Part shown: in pieces, positions 1-5,638 of the stretch
How the letters are laid out: every line of letters begins with the position of its first letter
How positions within the stretch are numbered: position 1 is the first letter of the stretch
From: Planctomycetaceae bacterium
GTDB taxonomy: Bacteria > Planctomycetota > Planctomycetia > Pirellulales > Pirellulaceae
DNA: 5,638 nt
Assembly (NCBI GenBank): GCA_007133715.1
Contig: SLMF01000081.1
Span: 1 to 5,638, forward strand
Direction of reading: 5' to 3'
Program-made: the position numbers and the translations under genes
The notes under the pieces: generated by a model
Seen by the model: only the letters and a program-made list of their open reading frames with translations
What the model was told of the DNA's origin: nothing
Databases searched by the model: none

Positions 1-26
1 ATCAGTACGACGTTCTTGTTGATGAT

Positions 27-60
27 CCTACGTCCGTCGGGCAGGAGTGCCCAACCTACG
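27..60. repeat. REP-like palindromic element flanked by CCTACG direct repeats
   Basis: GGGCA (39-43), loop GGAG (44-47) and TGCCC (48-52) form a perfect 5-bp hairpin. It is bracketed by two identical hexamers, CCTACG at 27-32 and 55-60, 28 bp apart. No T-run follows, so it does not look like an intrinsic terminator. Read on the other strand it begins CGTAGGTTGGGCACTCCTGC, which resembles from memory short dispersed intergenic repeats in planctomycete genomes. One copy in one window cannot prove dispersal. Confidence 0.45.
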
Positions 61-153
61 GGGAGACGCAGCAAGCAACTTCCGGCCTTGGTGGCCTATC
101 AATTGTGATTTGCGGCACTAGGCAGATCCGGGTGTCGGCGAACGGGTGATTCG

Positions 154-164
154 AGGACGGTCCT
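154..164. promoter_or_regulatory. Small perfect palindrome, possible operator
   Basis: AGGAC-G-GTCCT is a perfect inverted repeat with a single central base, about 150 bp upstream of the first gene start. The size would suit a dimeric regulator half-site pair, but an 11-bp palindrome can occur by chance in GC-rich DNA. No promoter was confidently placed next to it, so the regulatory reading is speculative. Confidence 0.15.
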
Positions 165-297
165 GTCCCACCTGGCGACTTGCAGCCGGCGGTCTCAAAC
201 GCTAACTTTGGGAGATTTGTCGAGTTGGGCGAAGTGGGGCCAAGCGGAATCGGCGAGGGAACTCGGACGGAAAGAAAGCGGATGCGGCACAGGAACC

Positions 298-305
298 AAG
301 GGGAG
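298..305 (+). promoter_or_regulatory. Ribosome binding site deciding the start at 315
   Basis: AAGGGGAG lies 9 nt upstream of the ATG at 315. This favours 315 over three in-frame alternatives: the TTG at 180, the ATG at 282 and the ATG at 345. It also places a clean signal peptide at the very N-terminus of the product. Confidence 0.65.
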
Positions 306-314
306 CAGCGAATC

Positions 315-3300
315 ATGAACACGCTCTGGCGAGCTGTCCAGCCCATGCGTAGTTGGTTGGCGCTGATGCTGGTGGGCTTGACGCCTCTGGGGGGGGAGGG
401 CGCGGAAACCGCTCGCCGTTTCCTCCGTGGTCTTCGCGAACGCGGCTACCACGATATGGCGGTCGAGTATCTCGAGCAGATGCGTACCAGCCCGCTCTCT
501 CCGATCGAGTTTCGCGAGACGTTGTTTTACGAGTTGGGCGTGACCCTGATCGAAGCCTCGCGGGACCAGCGGGACATCAAGCAGCGTGAGGCGCAGTTGG
601 ACGAAGCGGCCACCGCGTTGCAGCGTTTCGTCGGCATGAATCCCGATCACCCGCTGGTGACGGCGGCCAACAGCCAGTTAGGCAATTTGCGGGTCGAGCG
701 AGCGCGGATCCGGGTCGAGCAAGCGGACCAGCCCAGCGCGCGGGATCGGCGTGAGTCGCTGTTGGCCGAGGCCAACAAGATGTACGGCGAAGCGCTGACG
801 GTTTTCGAGCGTGCTCAGGCCGACCTGCGGGAGCGGCTGGAGCAGCTGGCGAACATCGCAGAGGACGATCGGCGGAACATCGCATTGCGCGACAGCCTGC
901 GAACCGAGTACCTGCAAGCGCAGTTGCTGGCGGCCGCGGTCAAGGAGGAAAGGGCCGACACGGTATCTCCTCAATCGGACGAGTATCGCCAGTTATTGAC
1001 CGAAGCCGCCGAGTGGTATCACCAGATCTACAAGAAATATGGCAACTGGCTGGCGGGGCTTTATGCCCGGATGTACGAGGGGCGTTGCCAGCAGAAGTTG
1101 GGCAATCATGAGGACGCGTTGCGGATTTACGGCGAGTTGTTCGAGCAGCCGGACGATCCCGAGGAATTCCGCACGTTCAAGACGCGGACGTATCAGCTGG
1201 CGTTGAAATGCTGGCAGGAGACGGGGCGTCATGCGGAGGCGGTGGAGCGGTTGGGTCCGTGGGTGGACGGCGCGCGGGCGAACGAAGCTCGCGAAGAGGA
1301 TTTTCAGGAACTGCGACTCGGTCTGGCCCGTGCGCAGTGGGCTCTGGCCCAGCAGGTGCGGTCCGAATCCCCGCGGGACCCGGCGGTGCGGCGGATGGAG
1401 AGCGAAGCTCGCAAAAACGCGCAGTTTGTATCCCGTACTTCGCGGGGGTATCAGCAGGAGGCTCGCGAGTTCCTTTCGGAAATCGGTATCGAAGCACGGG
1501 ACAGCGAGGAAGCGGTCGATCCGACCAGTTTTGCCGAAGCTCGCCAAGCCGGCCGGGACGCCCTGGACGCCTTGCAGACCGCCAACTTGCTCTTGCAAAC
1601 CCTGCCCCCGCGGCTCCAGCGGGAGCAGGATGCGGAGGTCCGGCAGGAGTTGGAGCAGCAACTGGAGACGGCCCAGCAGACGGTCGGGACGGCGGTTGAC
1701 GAAGCGCTGCACATGTTTCGTCTGGCGTTGGAGTTATCGGACGAATACACCGATGTACGGGATTTGAATATTGTCCGCTATTTCCTCTGCTACCTGTACC
1801 ACACCACCGAGCGGTATATGGACGCAGCCGTGGTGGGTGAATTTTTGGCCCGTCGGTATCCGGAGAGTCCGGGTTCGCGTCAAGCGGCCAAGATCGCGAT
1901 GGCCGCTTGGTTGAAACTGTATGAAGCGGCGGGTGGGGAGCGGCAGTTTGAGACGGACCAAGTGATCGGGATTGCCCAGTATATTGCCCGTCGTTGGCCG
2001 GAGCAGGACGAGGCGATCGACGCCTTGAACACCCTGATCCCGCTGATGATCCAGGCGGGGGATCTCGACGCGGCGCAGGGTTATTTGGAGGACATCCCCG
2101 AAGAACGGCCTCAACGGGGGGATGCGGAGATCAAGACGGGCCAAGCGATGTGGAGTTCCTACTTGCGAGGGATGCAGCAATTGCGGACCGAGGCCGGTGG
2201 GGAAGGGGGCGAGTTGCCGGACGAGGCGTTGGCGGCGCGGCGGGAGGAGTTGGGGGAATTGAAGGAGCGCGCGGAGCAGATCCTGGTGCGGGGGGTCCGC
2301 CGCATGCAGGAAGCGGGCAAGGCGACGCCCGCCTCGCTGACCGCCACCCTGTCGCTGGCCCAATTGTACTTGGACACGGGTCAGACGGAGGAGTCGCTCG
2401 CATTGCTCGAAGACCCGCGGATCGGGCCACTAACCTTGGTACAGAAGGGCGATCCGGCGGCCGCCCGCCAGGGGCTGGCCACGGAAACGTACAAGACGGC
2501 CCTGCGGGCCCTGATTTCCTCCTTGCCGACCACCCCGGATGCCGATGCGGTCGTGGCTCAGGCCTCCCAGATCATGGACGCGATGCGCGAGGCGATGGAC
2601 CCGGCGGAGTTGATCGCCATCTATTTCAGCTTGGCACGCGATCTCGAGGCCCAGATGTCGCTGGCCTCGGCGGAGAACCGGCAAGCCTTATCGAAGGGCT
2701 TCGAGACGTTTTTACTGCGTTTGCGTTCCACCAGTTCCGATTTCGCCGTGCTGAACTGGGTGGCCGAGACCTTTGTGGGGATCGGAGCCAGTTTCGATAC
2801 CGAACGCCGGGTGTCGGAGGATGCGATCCGCTTCTTCCAGTTGGCGGAGGAAACGTATCAGCAGATTTTGGAGAATGGAGTGGTCGAGGACGAGCGGATG
2901 ACGACCCAGGTACGTTTGCGCCAAGCGGACGTGTTGCGACGCTTGAACCGTTTCACCGCCGCTCGGGACATCTTCGTGGACATTCTGAGAAGCAATCCGG
3001 GAAGGATCAACGTCCAGATGGAAGCGGCGCGTCTGTATCAGCAGTGGGCCTCGTTCCCGGGCCGGGAGGACCTGTACTTGCGGTCCATTCAGGGCGCCGA
3101 GCTGGACCCGGCGACGCAACGGCCGATTCTCTGGGGCTGGCAGGGCATTGCCACCCGCACGGCCAACAACGCCCAGTTTCGTGCGGTGTTTCACGAAGCG
3201 CGTTTCAATCTGGCGAACTCGCTCCGCAGTTTAGCGATGGCCAAAGAGGGAGAGGAACGCGAGAAGTACTTGCAAATGGCGGGACGCACCATCCGCCAGA

Positions 3301-3437
3301 CCCAACAGTTGTTCGGAACCGGCGCAGAATGGGAGGAGTGGCAGCCGGAGTTCGATCAGCTCTTGAAGCAGATCCAGAAGACGTTAGGGGAGGACCCGGT
3401 GGGCTTAGAAGCCCGTACGGTGGCTCAAGCCGATTGA
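315..3437 (+). CDS. Large exported TPR/helical-repeat protein, 1040 aa
   Basis: Probable periplasmic scaffold built from many degenerate helix-turn-helix (TPR-type) repeats; specific function unknown. Residues 1-30 look like a signal peptide: Arg6 and Arg12, a hydrophobic core at about 14-25, then a Gly-rich end near residues 26-30. The cleavage site is not ideal, so membrane retention is possible. Repeat-like helical pairs are visible near residues 247-276, 292-316, 487-515, 566-593, 674-700 and 865-895, several with the Gly/Asn...Ala-Leu pattern of TPRs (for example KLGNHEDALRIYGELF). Stretches at about 140-215, 400-465 and 626-665 are rich in Glu, Arg, Gln and Ala and could be coiled coil. 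No enzyme motif or lipobox was seen. The ATG at 315 was chosen for its Shine-Dalgarno; starting at the TTG at 180 would bury the signal peptide behind 45 residues. It is followed by a second exported TPR protein and ExbB/ExbD-type genes, suggesting an adaptor role in a proton-driven envelope complex. That role is inferred from context. An 8-G run (389-396) lies in the signal-peptide region. Confidence 0.85.
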   Translation: MNTLWRAVQPMRSWLALMLVGLTPLGGEGAETARRFLRGLRERGYHDMAVEYLEQMRTSPLSPIEFRETLFYELGVTLIEASRDQRDIKQREAQLDEAATALQRFVGMNPDHPLVTAANSQLGNLRVERARIRVEQADQPSARDRRESLLAEANKMYGEALTVFERAQADLRERLEQLANIAEDDRRNIALRDSLRTEYLQAQLLAAAVKEERADTVSPQSDEYRQLLTEAAEWYHQIYKKYGNWLAGLYARMYEGRCQQKLGNHEDALRIYGELFEQPDDPEEFRTFKTRTYQLALKCWQETGRHAEAVERLGPWVDGARANEAREEDFQELRLGLARAQWALAQQVRSESPRDPAVRRMESEARKNAQFVSRTSRGYQQEAREFLSEIGIEARDSEEAVDPTSFAEARQAGRDALDALQTANLLLQTLPPRLQREQDAEVRQELEQQLETAQQTVGTAVDEALHMFRLALELSDEYTDVRDLNIVRYFLCYLYHTTERYMDAAVVGEFLARRYPESPGSRQAAKIAMAAWLKLYEAAGGERQFETDQVIGIAQYIARRWPEQDEAIDALNTLIPLMIQAGDLDAAQGYLEDIPEERPQRGDAEIKTGQAMWSSYLRGMQQLRTEAGGEGGELPDEALAARREELGELKERAEQILVRGVRRMQEAGKATPASLTATLSLAQLYLDTGQTEESLALLEDPRIGPLTLVQKGDPAAARQGLATETYKTALRALISSLPTTPDADAVVAQASQIMDAMREAMDPAELIAIYFSLARDLEAQMSLASAENRQALSKGFETFLLRLRSTSSDFAVLNWVAETFVGIGASFDTERRVSEDAIRFFQLAEETYQQILENGVVEDERMTTQVRLRQADVLRRLNRFTAARDIFVDILRSNPGRINVQMEAARLYQQWASFPGREDLYLRSIQGAELDPATQRPILWGWQGIATRTANNAQFRAVFHEARFNLANSLRSLAMAKEGEEREKYLQMAGRTIRQTQQLFGTGAEWEEWQPEFDQLLKQIQKTLGEDPVGLEARTVAQAD

Positions 3438-3442
3438 CGCCT

Positions 3443-3473
3443 GCCCGCAGTGGGGCTGCCAGCTCCTGCGGGC
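3443..3473 (+). other. Strong intercistronic hairpin after the first TPR gene
   Basis: GCCCGCA (3443-3449) pairs perfectly with TGCGGGC (3467-3473). After a 2-nt bulge (GT), GGGGCT (3452-3457) pairs with AGCTCC (3461-3466) through one G-U pair, leaving a GCC loop. It begins 5 nt after the stop at 3437. No U-tract follows and the next Shine-Dalgarno is 15 nt downstream, so it is more likely an RNA stability, processing or attenuation element than a classical terminator. A second GCCCGCA copy at 3472-3478 overlaps the right arm. Confidence 0.5.
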
Positions 3474-3488
3474 CCGCACCGATTCATC

Positions 3489-3494
3489 AAGGAG
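3489..3494 (+). promoter_or_regulatory. Ribosome binding site deciding the start at 3505
   Basis: AAGGAG lies 10 nt before the ATG at 3505. The upstream TTG at 3499 would be only 4 nt away, which is too close. A second ATG at 3508 would be 13 nt away, so 3505 is the best start, with 3508 not excluded. Confidence 0.65.
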
Positions 3495-3504
3495 TTGCTT
3501 GTCG

Positions 3505-4539
3505 ATGATGCGATACCTGTTTCCGGTGGCCCTGATGGCTGGTTTCCTGACGCCTGTTTTGGCAACGGCCCAGCAAGATCAGGTTTTTGACAAGAGCGGT
3601 ACCCCCACCCGGGGTACGATCACGGCGGTCAGTCCCGCTCGAATTACGTTGCAAGCGACGGCCGCCGCTCTGGAGTTCGATACCAAAGACGTACAGCGGG
3701 TGGTTTTCGAGGGCGAGCCCAACGAGCTGCGGACGGGGCGCGATCGGGCGCTGGCCGGGCAATACAGTGATGCGTTGGAAGAGCTGCGCCGGATCGATCC
3801 GGCCACCATCGACAACGATGTGATCCGTCAGGACATCGACTATTATACCGCGTACGCGTTAACCCGACTGGCCATGGAAGCCGGGGGGGATCGGAAGGAA
3901 GCGCACACGGCCCTGCTGAACTTCGTCCGGCAGAACCCCAATACCTATCATTTCTTCCCCGCGGCCGAACTGTTGGGGGATTTGAGTTACGCGATGGGTG
4001 ATTTCGAAGGGGCCGGACGCTACTATGCCGCGCTCGGCCGGGCTCCTTGGCCCGAGTACCGCATGAAAGCCAGTGTGCTGCAGGCCCGCAGCCAACTGGC
4101 GGCCGAGCAGTATGAGCAGGCGTTGGCCGGTTTCGAACAGGTGCTGGCTTCCGGCTTGAACACCCCCGAAGCACTGCTGCAGAAGCAGTATGCGACGGTG
4201 GGCAAGGCGGTCGGTTTGGCAGCCACCGGTCAGGCGGAAGAGGGCCTGAAGATGCTGCAGGATTTGATTGCCAAGGGCGACCCGAACGATGCACAACTGA
4301 TGGGTTTGGCCTACAATGCGTTGGGCGCCTGTCACGCCCAGGCGGGTGAGACCAAGCAGGCGCTGTTGGCCTATTTGCATACGGACATCTTGTATTTTTC
4401 CAATTCAGCAGCGCACGCGGAGGCGTTGTATCATTTGAGTCGTTTATGGTCGGAGGTGGACCAGTCGGATCGTGCGGTGCGTGCCCGCAGTTTGTTGCAA
4501 TCGCGCTACGCCGGCTCCCGCTGGGCGTCGATGTTGTAG
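3505..4539 (+). CDS. Exported TPR protein with N-terminal beta-type segment, 344 aa
   Basis: Likely a soluble periplasmic TPR protein; partner unknown. Residues 1-22 form a typical signal peptide: Arg3, a hydrophobic core at about 5-19, and an A-T-A site at residues 20-22 before Gln-Gln. There is no lipobox cysteine. Residues 25-72 look beta-rich (VFDKSGTPTRGTITAVSPAR, then alternating hydrophobic residues and DTKDVQRVVFEG) and may be a small strand-based domain; I do not know a function for it. From residue 75 the protein is helical, with TPR-like pairs near 78-97, 154-178, 187-216, 266-296 and 304-333 (for example AAEQYEQALAGFEQVLASG). The layout recalls CpoB/YbgF, the periplasmic TPR partner of Tol-Pal, but only in general terms; no homology is claimed. 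The gene lies 67 nt after the large TPR gene and 150 nt before the ExbB-like gene on the same strand. A 7-G run occurs at 3883-3889. Confidence 0.85.
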   Translation: MMRYLFPVALMAGFLTPVLATAQQDQVFDKSGTPTRGTITAVSPARITLQATAAALEFDTKDVQRVVFEGEPNELRTGRDRALAGQYSDALEELRRIDPATIDNDVIRQDIDYYTAYALTRLAMEAGGDRKEAHTALLNFVRQNPNTYHFFPAAELLGDLSYAMGDFEGAGRYYAALGRAPWPEYRMKASVLQARSQLAAEQYEQALAGFEQVLASGLNTPEALLQKQYATVGKAVGLAATGQAEEGLKMLQDLIAKGDPNDAQLMGLAYNALGACHAQAGETKQALLAYLHTDILYFSNSAAHAEALYHLSRLWSEVDQSDRAVRARSLLQSRYAGSRWASML

Positions 4540-4544
4540 ATCGT

Positions 4545-4572
4545 ACGGGGCACCCAATGGCTGGTTCCCCGT
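4545..4572 (+). other. GC-rich hairpin just after the second TPR gene
   Basis: ACGGGG (4545-4550) pairs with CCCCGT (4567-4572). Past a single C/T mismatch, ACC (4552-4554) pairs with GGT (4563-4565). The stem starts 5 nt after the stop at 4539, the same distance as the hairpin after the first TPR gene. There is no downstream U-run, so termination by the intrinsic route is doubtful; RNA 3'-end stabilisation or processing is an alternative. Confidence 0.4.
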
Positions 4573-4595
4573 CTTCGTACCCGATCGATTCGGTT

Positions 4596-4612
4596 CCGCC
4601 GTCGAGTGGCGG
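4596..4612 (+). other. Hairpin flanked by CGGTTCC direct repeats in the exbB leader
   Basis: CCGCC (4596-4600) and GGCGG (4608-4612) form a 5-bp stem with a 7-nt loop. The heptamer CGGTTCC occurs at 4591-4597 and again at 4610-4616. A short T4 run follows 14 nt later (4627-4630), too far for a standard intrinsic terminator. Together with the hairpin at 4545-4572 this accounts for most structure in the 150-nt spacer. An A/T-rich patch at 4634-4641 could belong to a promoter for the channel genes, but no convincing -35/-10 pair was found. Confidence 0.25.
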
Positions 4613-4679
4613 TTCCTCATCACTCGTTTTCTCGATAAAAAGTAGACTGGTTCAGTCCGGCACATTCCCCGCAACGGTT

Positions 4680-4684
4680 GGAGG
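4680..4684 (+). promoter_or_regulatory. Ribosome binding site of the ExbB-like gene
   Basis: GGAGG sits 5 nt before the ATG at 4690. The in-frame TTG at 4678 overlaps this site and so is not a credible start. Confidence 0.7.
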
Positions 4685-4689
4685 ACAAC

Positions 4690-5538
4690 ATGCGGCACAG
4701 TTCTTTCAGTGGTTACGAAACCACCTCATGGCTCGGGATCGTCACCGTGTTCTTGGCATTGATCTTCTTTTCCCTGGCCGTTCCCCTTGGGGGGGTGGGC
4801 ATAGGTTGGGCACAAGACGACGTCGAAGTGGATCCGCCGGTCGATGCCGCGCCGCCGCCCGCCGCCGCGCCGGCGCCCGCGGCCGCTCAGGAAGAACCCG
4901 TGCGGGATATGAGCGTGTTGGCTTGGATTTATCAGGCTTTGGGCCCCGGCTACATGATCATCTTCTTGGCCCTCTCGTTCACCCTGGTGGCCCTGTTCGT
5001 GATGAATCTGTTGACGGCCCGCCGGGAGAATGTCTGCCCGCAAATCCTGCTCGAGTCCTTCGAAGGGCATCTGAACGAGAAGCAGTATCAAGAGGCTTAC
5101 GAGCTGGCTCGGGCGGATGAGTCCATGTTGGGCATGGTGCTGTCGGCCGGATTGGCCAAGTTGTCGGCGGGCTACGCGCCCGCGGTCGAAGCCATGCAGG
5201 AGGTCGGGGAAGAAGAGAACATGAAGCTCGAGCACCGCTTGAGCTATATGGCGTTGATCGGCACGATCAGCCCGATGGTGGGGCTGTTTGGGACCGTGCA
5301 TGGGATGATCGCCTCGTTCCAGGTGATCGCTCAGGGCGGAGCCACGCCCAAGGCTTCCGATCTGGCTCAGGGTATCTCGACAGCTTTGTTTACCACCCTG
5401 ATCGGTTTGGCGATCGCCATCCCGGCCATCGCCGCCTTCAATATCTTAAAGAATCGGGTGGCTCGCCTGGTGCTGGAAGTCGGCATCTACAGCGAGGACT
5501 TGATGAGTCGTTTCCAGACGGTCGGCGGATCGAAATGA
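4690..5538 (+). CDS. exbB: MotA/TolQ/ExbB-family proton channel protein, 282 aa
   Basis: Inner-membrane subunit of a proton-driven motor complex, expected to form an oligomeric ring around ExbD/TolR-type subunits. Residues 14-41 are a hydrophobic segment ending G-W-A before Gln42, either a cleavable signal peptide or an extra membrane helix. Residues 42-73 are an acidic then Ala/Pro-rich linker, presumably periplasmic. The family core follows: TM1 at about 84-109, a cytoplasmic helical stretch at about 111-185, TM2 at about 186-211 with the hallmark ISPMVGLFGTVHGM (193-206), and TM3 at about 231-254 with ALFTTLIGLAIAIPA (232-246) and Asn251. By my motif alignment with E. coli ExbB, the TM3 Glu (E176) is Thr231 here and the TM2 Thr (T148) is Ile193, while the TM3 Thr (T181) is kept as Thr236. 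The exbD-like gene follows after 7 nt. Membership of the family is very sure; ExbB versus TolQ is not resolvable, so the symbol is a family label. A 7-G run lies at 4789-4795. Confidence 0.93.
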   Translation: MRHSSFSGYETTSWLGIVTVFLALIFFSLAVPLGGVGIGWAQDDVEVDPPVDAAPPPAAAPAPAAAQEEPVRDMSVLAWIYQALGPGYMIIFLALSFTLVALFVMNLLTARRENVCPQILLESFEGHLNEKQYQEAYELARADESMLGMVLSAGLAKLSAGYAPAVEAMQEVGEEENMKLEHRLSYMALIGTISPMVGLFGTVHGMIASFQVIAQGGATPKASDLAQGISTALFTTLIGLAIAIPAIAAFNILKNRVARLVLEVGIYSEDLMSRFQTVGGSK

Positions 5539-5540
5539 GG
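5537..5540 (+). promoter_or_regulatory. Ribosome binding site overlapping the exbB stop codon
   Basis: GAGG overlaps the TGA stop (5536-5538) of the channel gene and lies 5 nt before the ATG at 5546. This arrangement favours translational coupling of the two subunits. Confidence 0.55.
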
Positions 5541-5545
5541 TTGCC

Positions 5546-5638
5546 ATGCGCATCAAGAAGGCGGAATCCAACATTGTGGAAGGCGACCTGACGCCCATGA
5601 TCGACATGACGTTCCAGTTGATCGCCTTCTTCATGGTC
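5546..5638 (+). CDS. exbD: ExbD/TolR-family subunit, N-terminal 31 codons only
   Basis: Partial gene, cut by the window end. The visible product has a short basic cytoplasmic start (MRIKKAESNIVEGD) followed by the onset of the single membrane helix, LTPMIDMTFQLIAFFMV. Asp20 sits in the T-P-x-I-D motif and corresponds to the proton-carrying Asp of ExbD/TolR (D25 in E. coli ExbD, D23 in TolR). In this family the remaining part is a periplasmic domain, which cannot be seen here. The 7-nt spacing from the ExbB-like gene and the shared stop/Shine-Dalgarno region indicate one operon and a joint complex. ExbD versus TolR cannot be decided from this fragment. Confidence 0.9.
   Translation, partial: MRIKKAESNIVEGDLTPMIDMTFQLIAFFMV

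Larger units (their letters stand above)
1..314. other. Upstream region without a convincing gene
   Basis: No reading frame here has both a plausible start with a Shine-Dalgarno and protein-like composition. Two + strand frames are open from the left edge: frame 1 stops at about 106-108 and frame 3 at about 147-149. Either could be the tail of an upstream gene, but both run through the palindromic element at 27-60 and neither gives a recognisable protein end. The rest is probably the leader and promoter region of the gene starting at 315. No clear sigma-70 type promoter was seen; the best pair, TTGCAG (180-185) and TAACTT (203-208) spaced by 17 nt, matches consensus at only half the positions. 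Confidence 0.6.

Noticed and set aside
39..52. Intrinsic terminator of an upstream gene
   Set aside because: The stem is short and is followed by AACCTACGGGG rather than a T-run.
180..208. TTGCAG / TAACTT promoter with 17-nt spacing
   Set aside because: Only about 3 of 6 matches in each hexamer; spacing alone is not enough to call it.
180..314. TTG-initiated 45-residue extension of the large TPR protein
   Set aside because: It would hide the signal peptide, and the ATG at 315 has a good Shine-Dalgarno at 9 nt.
993..1712. 239-codon minus-strand frame, with other long minus-strand frames at 1734-2363 and 3644-4294
   Set aside because: Antisense shadows of the TPR genes with Leu/Arg/Pro-rich, non-protein-like composition.
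1994..3508. 504-codon + strand frame overlapping the large TPR gene
   Set aside because: Gly/Arg/Ala/Pro-rich composition typical of a GC-rich shadow frame, with no family resemblance; it runs through the real stop and into the next gene's start.
4645..4657. GACT-ggttc-AGTC inverted repeat upstream of the ExbB-like gene
   Set aside because: A 4-bp stem is expected by chance, with no supporting context.
1..5638. CRISPR array, tRNA, rRNA or insertion sequence
   Set aside because: No regularly spaced repeats, tRNA-like cloverleaf, rRNA-like segment or transposase-like product was recognised by eye.

Overview
All recognisable genes in this window lie on the + strand and form what looks like one locus: two exported tetratricopeptide-repeat (TPR)-type proteins, then a MotA/TolQ/ExbB-family proton-channel subunit, then the first 31 codons of an ExbD/TolR-family subunit cut by the window edge. 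The DNA is GC-rich. The ExbD start (TPMIDMTFQLIAFFMV), the very large Glu/Arg-rich TPR protein and the exported TPR protein with a short N-terminal beta-type segment suggest a Planctomycete, probably of the Pirellulales type. That assignment rests on remembered family resemblance, not on a search.

Layout. Bases 1-314 hold no convincing gene. They contain a short palindromic element (GGGCA-ggag-TGCCC between two CCTACG hexamers) that looks like a dispersed REP-like repeat, and an 11-bp palindrome at 154-164. Bases 315-3437 encode a 1040-aa exported helical-repeat protein. A strong two-part hairpin follows 5 nt after its stop. Bases 3505-4539 encode a 344-aa exported TPR protein, again followed after 5 nt by a GC-rich hairpin. 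A 150-nt spacer precedes the ExbB-like gene (4690-5538, 282 aa), and the ExbD-like gene starts only 7 nt after its stop (5546 onward).

How they may work together. ExbB/ExbD and TolQ/TolR complexes use the proton gradient across the inner membrane to move a periplasmic or outer-membrane partner. Here the ExbB-like protein carries an extra N-terminal signal or membrane segment and an Ala/Pro-rich periplasmic linker, and the genes just upstream encode two secreted TPR-type scaffold proteins. A reasonable inference is a proton-driven envelope machine whose periplasmic adaptors are TPR proteins. The cargo or task is unknown, and no TonB, TolA or outer-membrane receptor is visible in this window.
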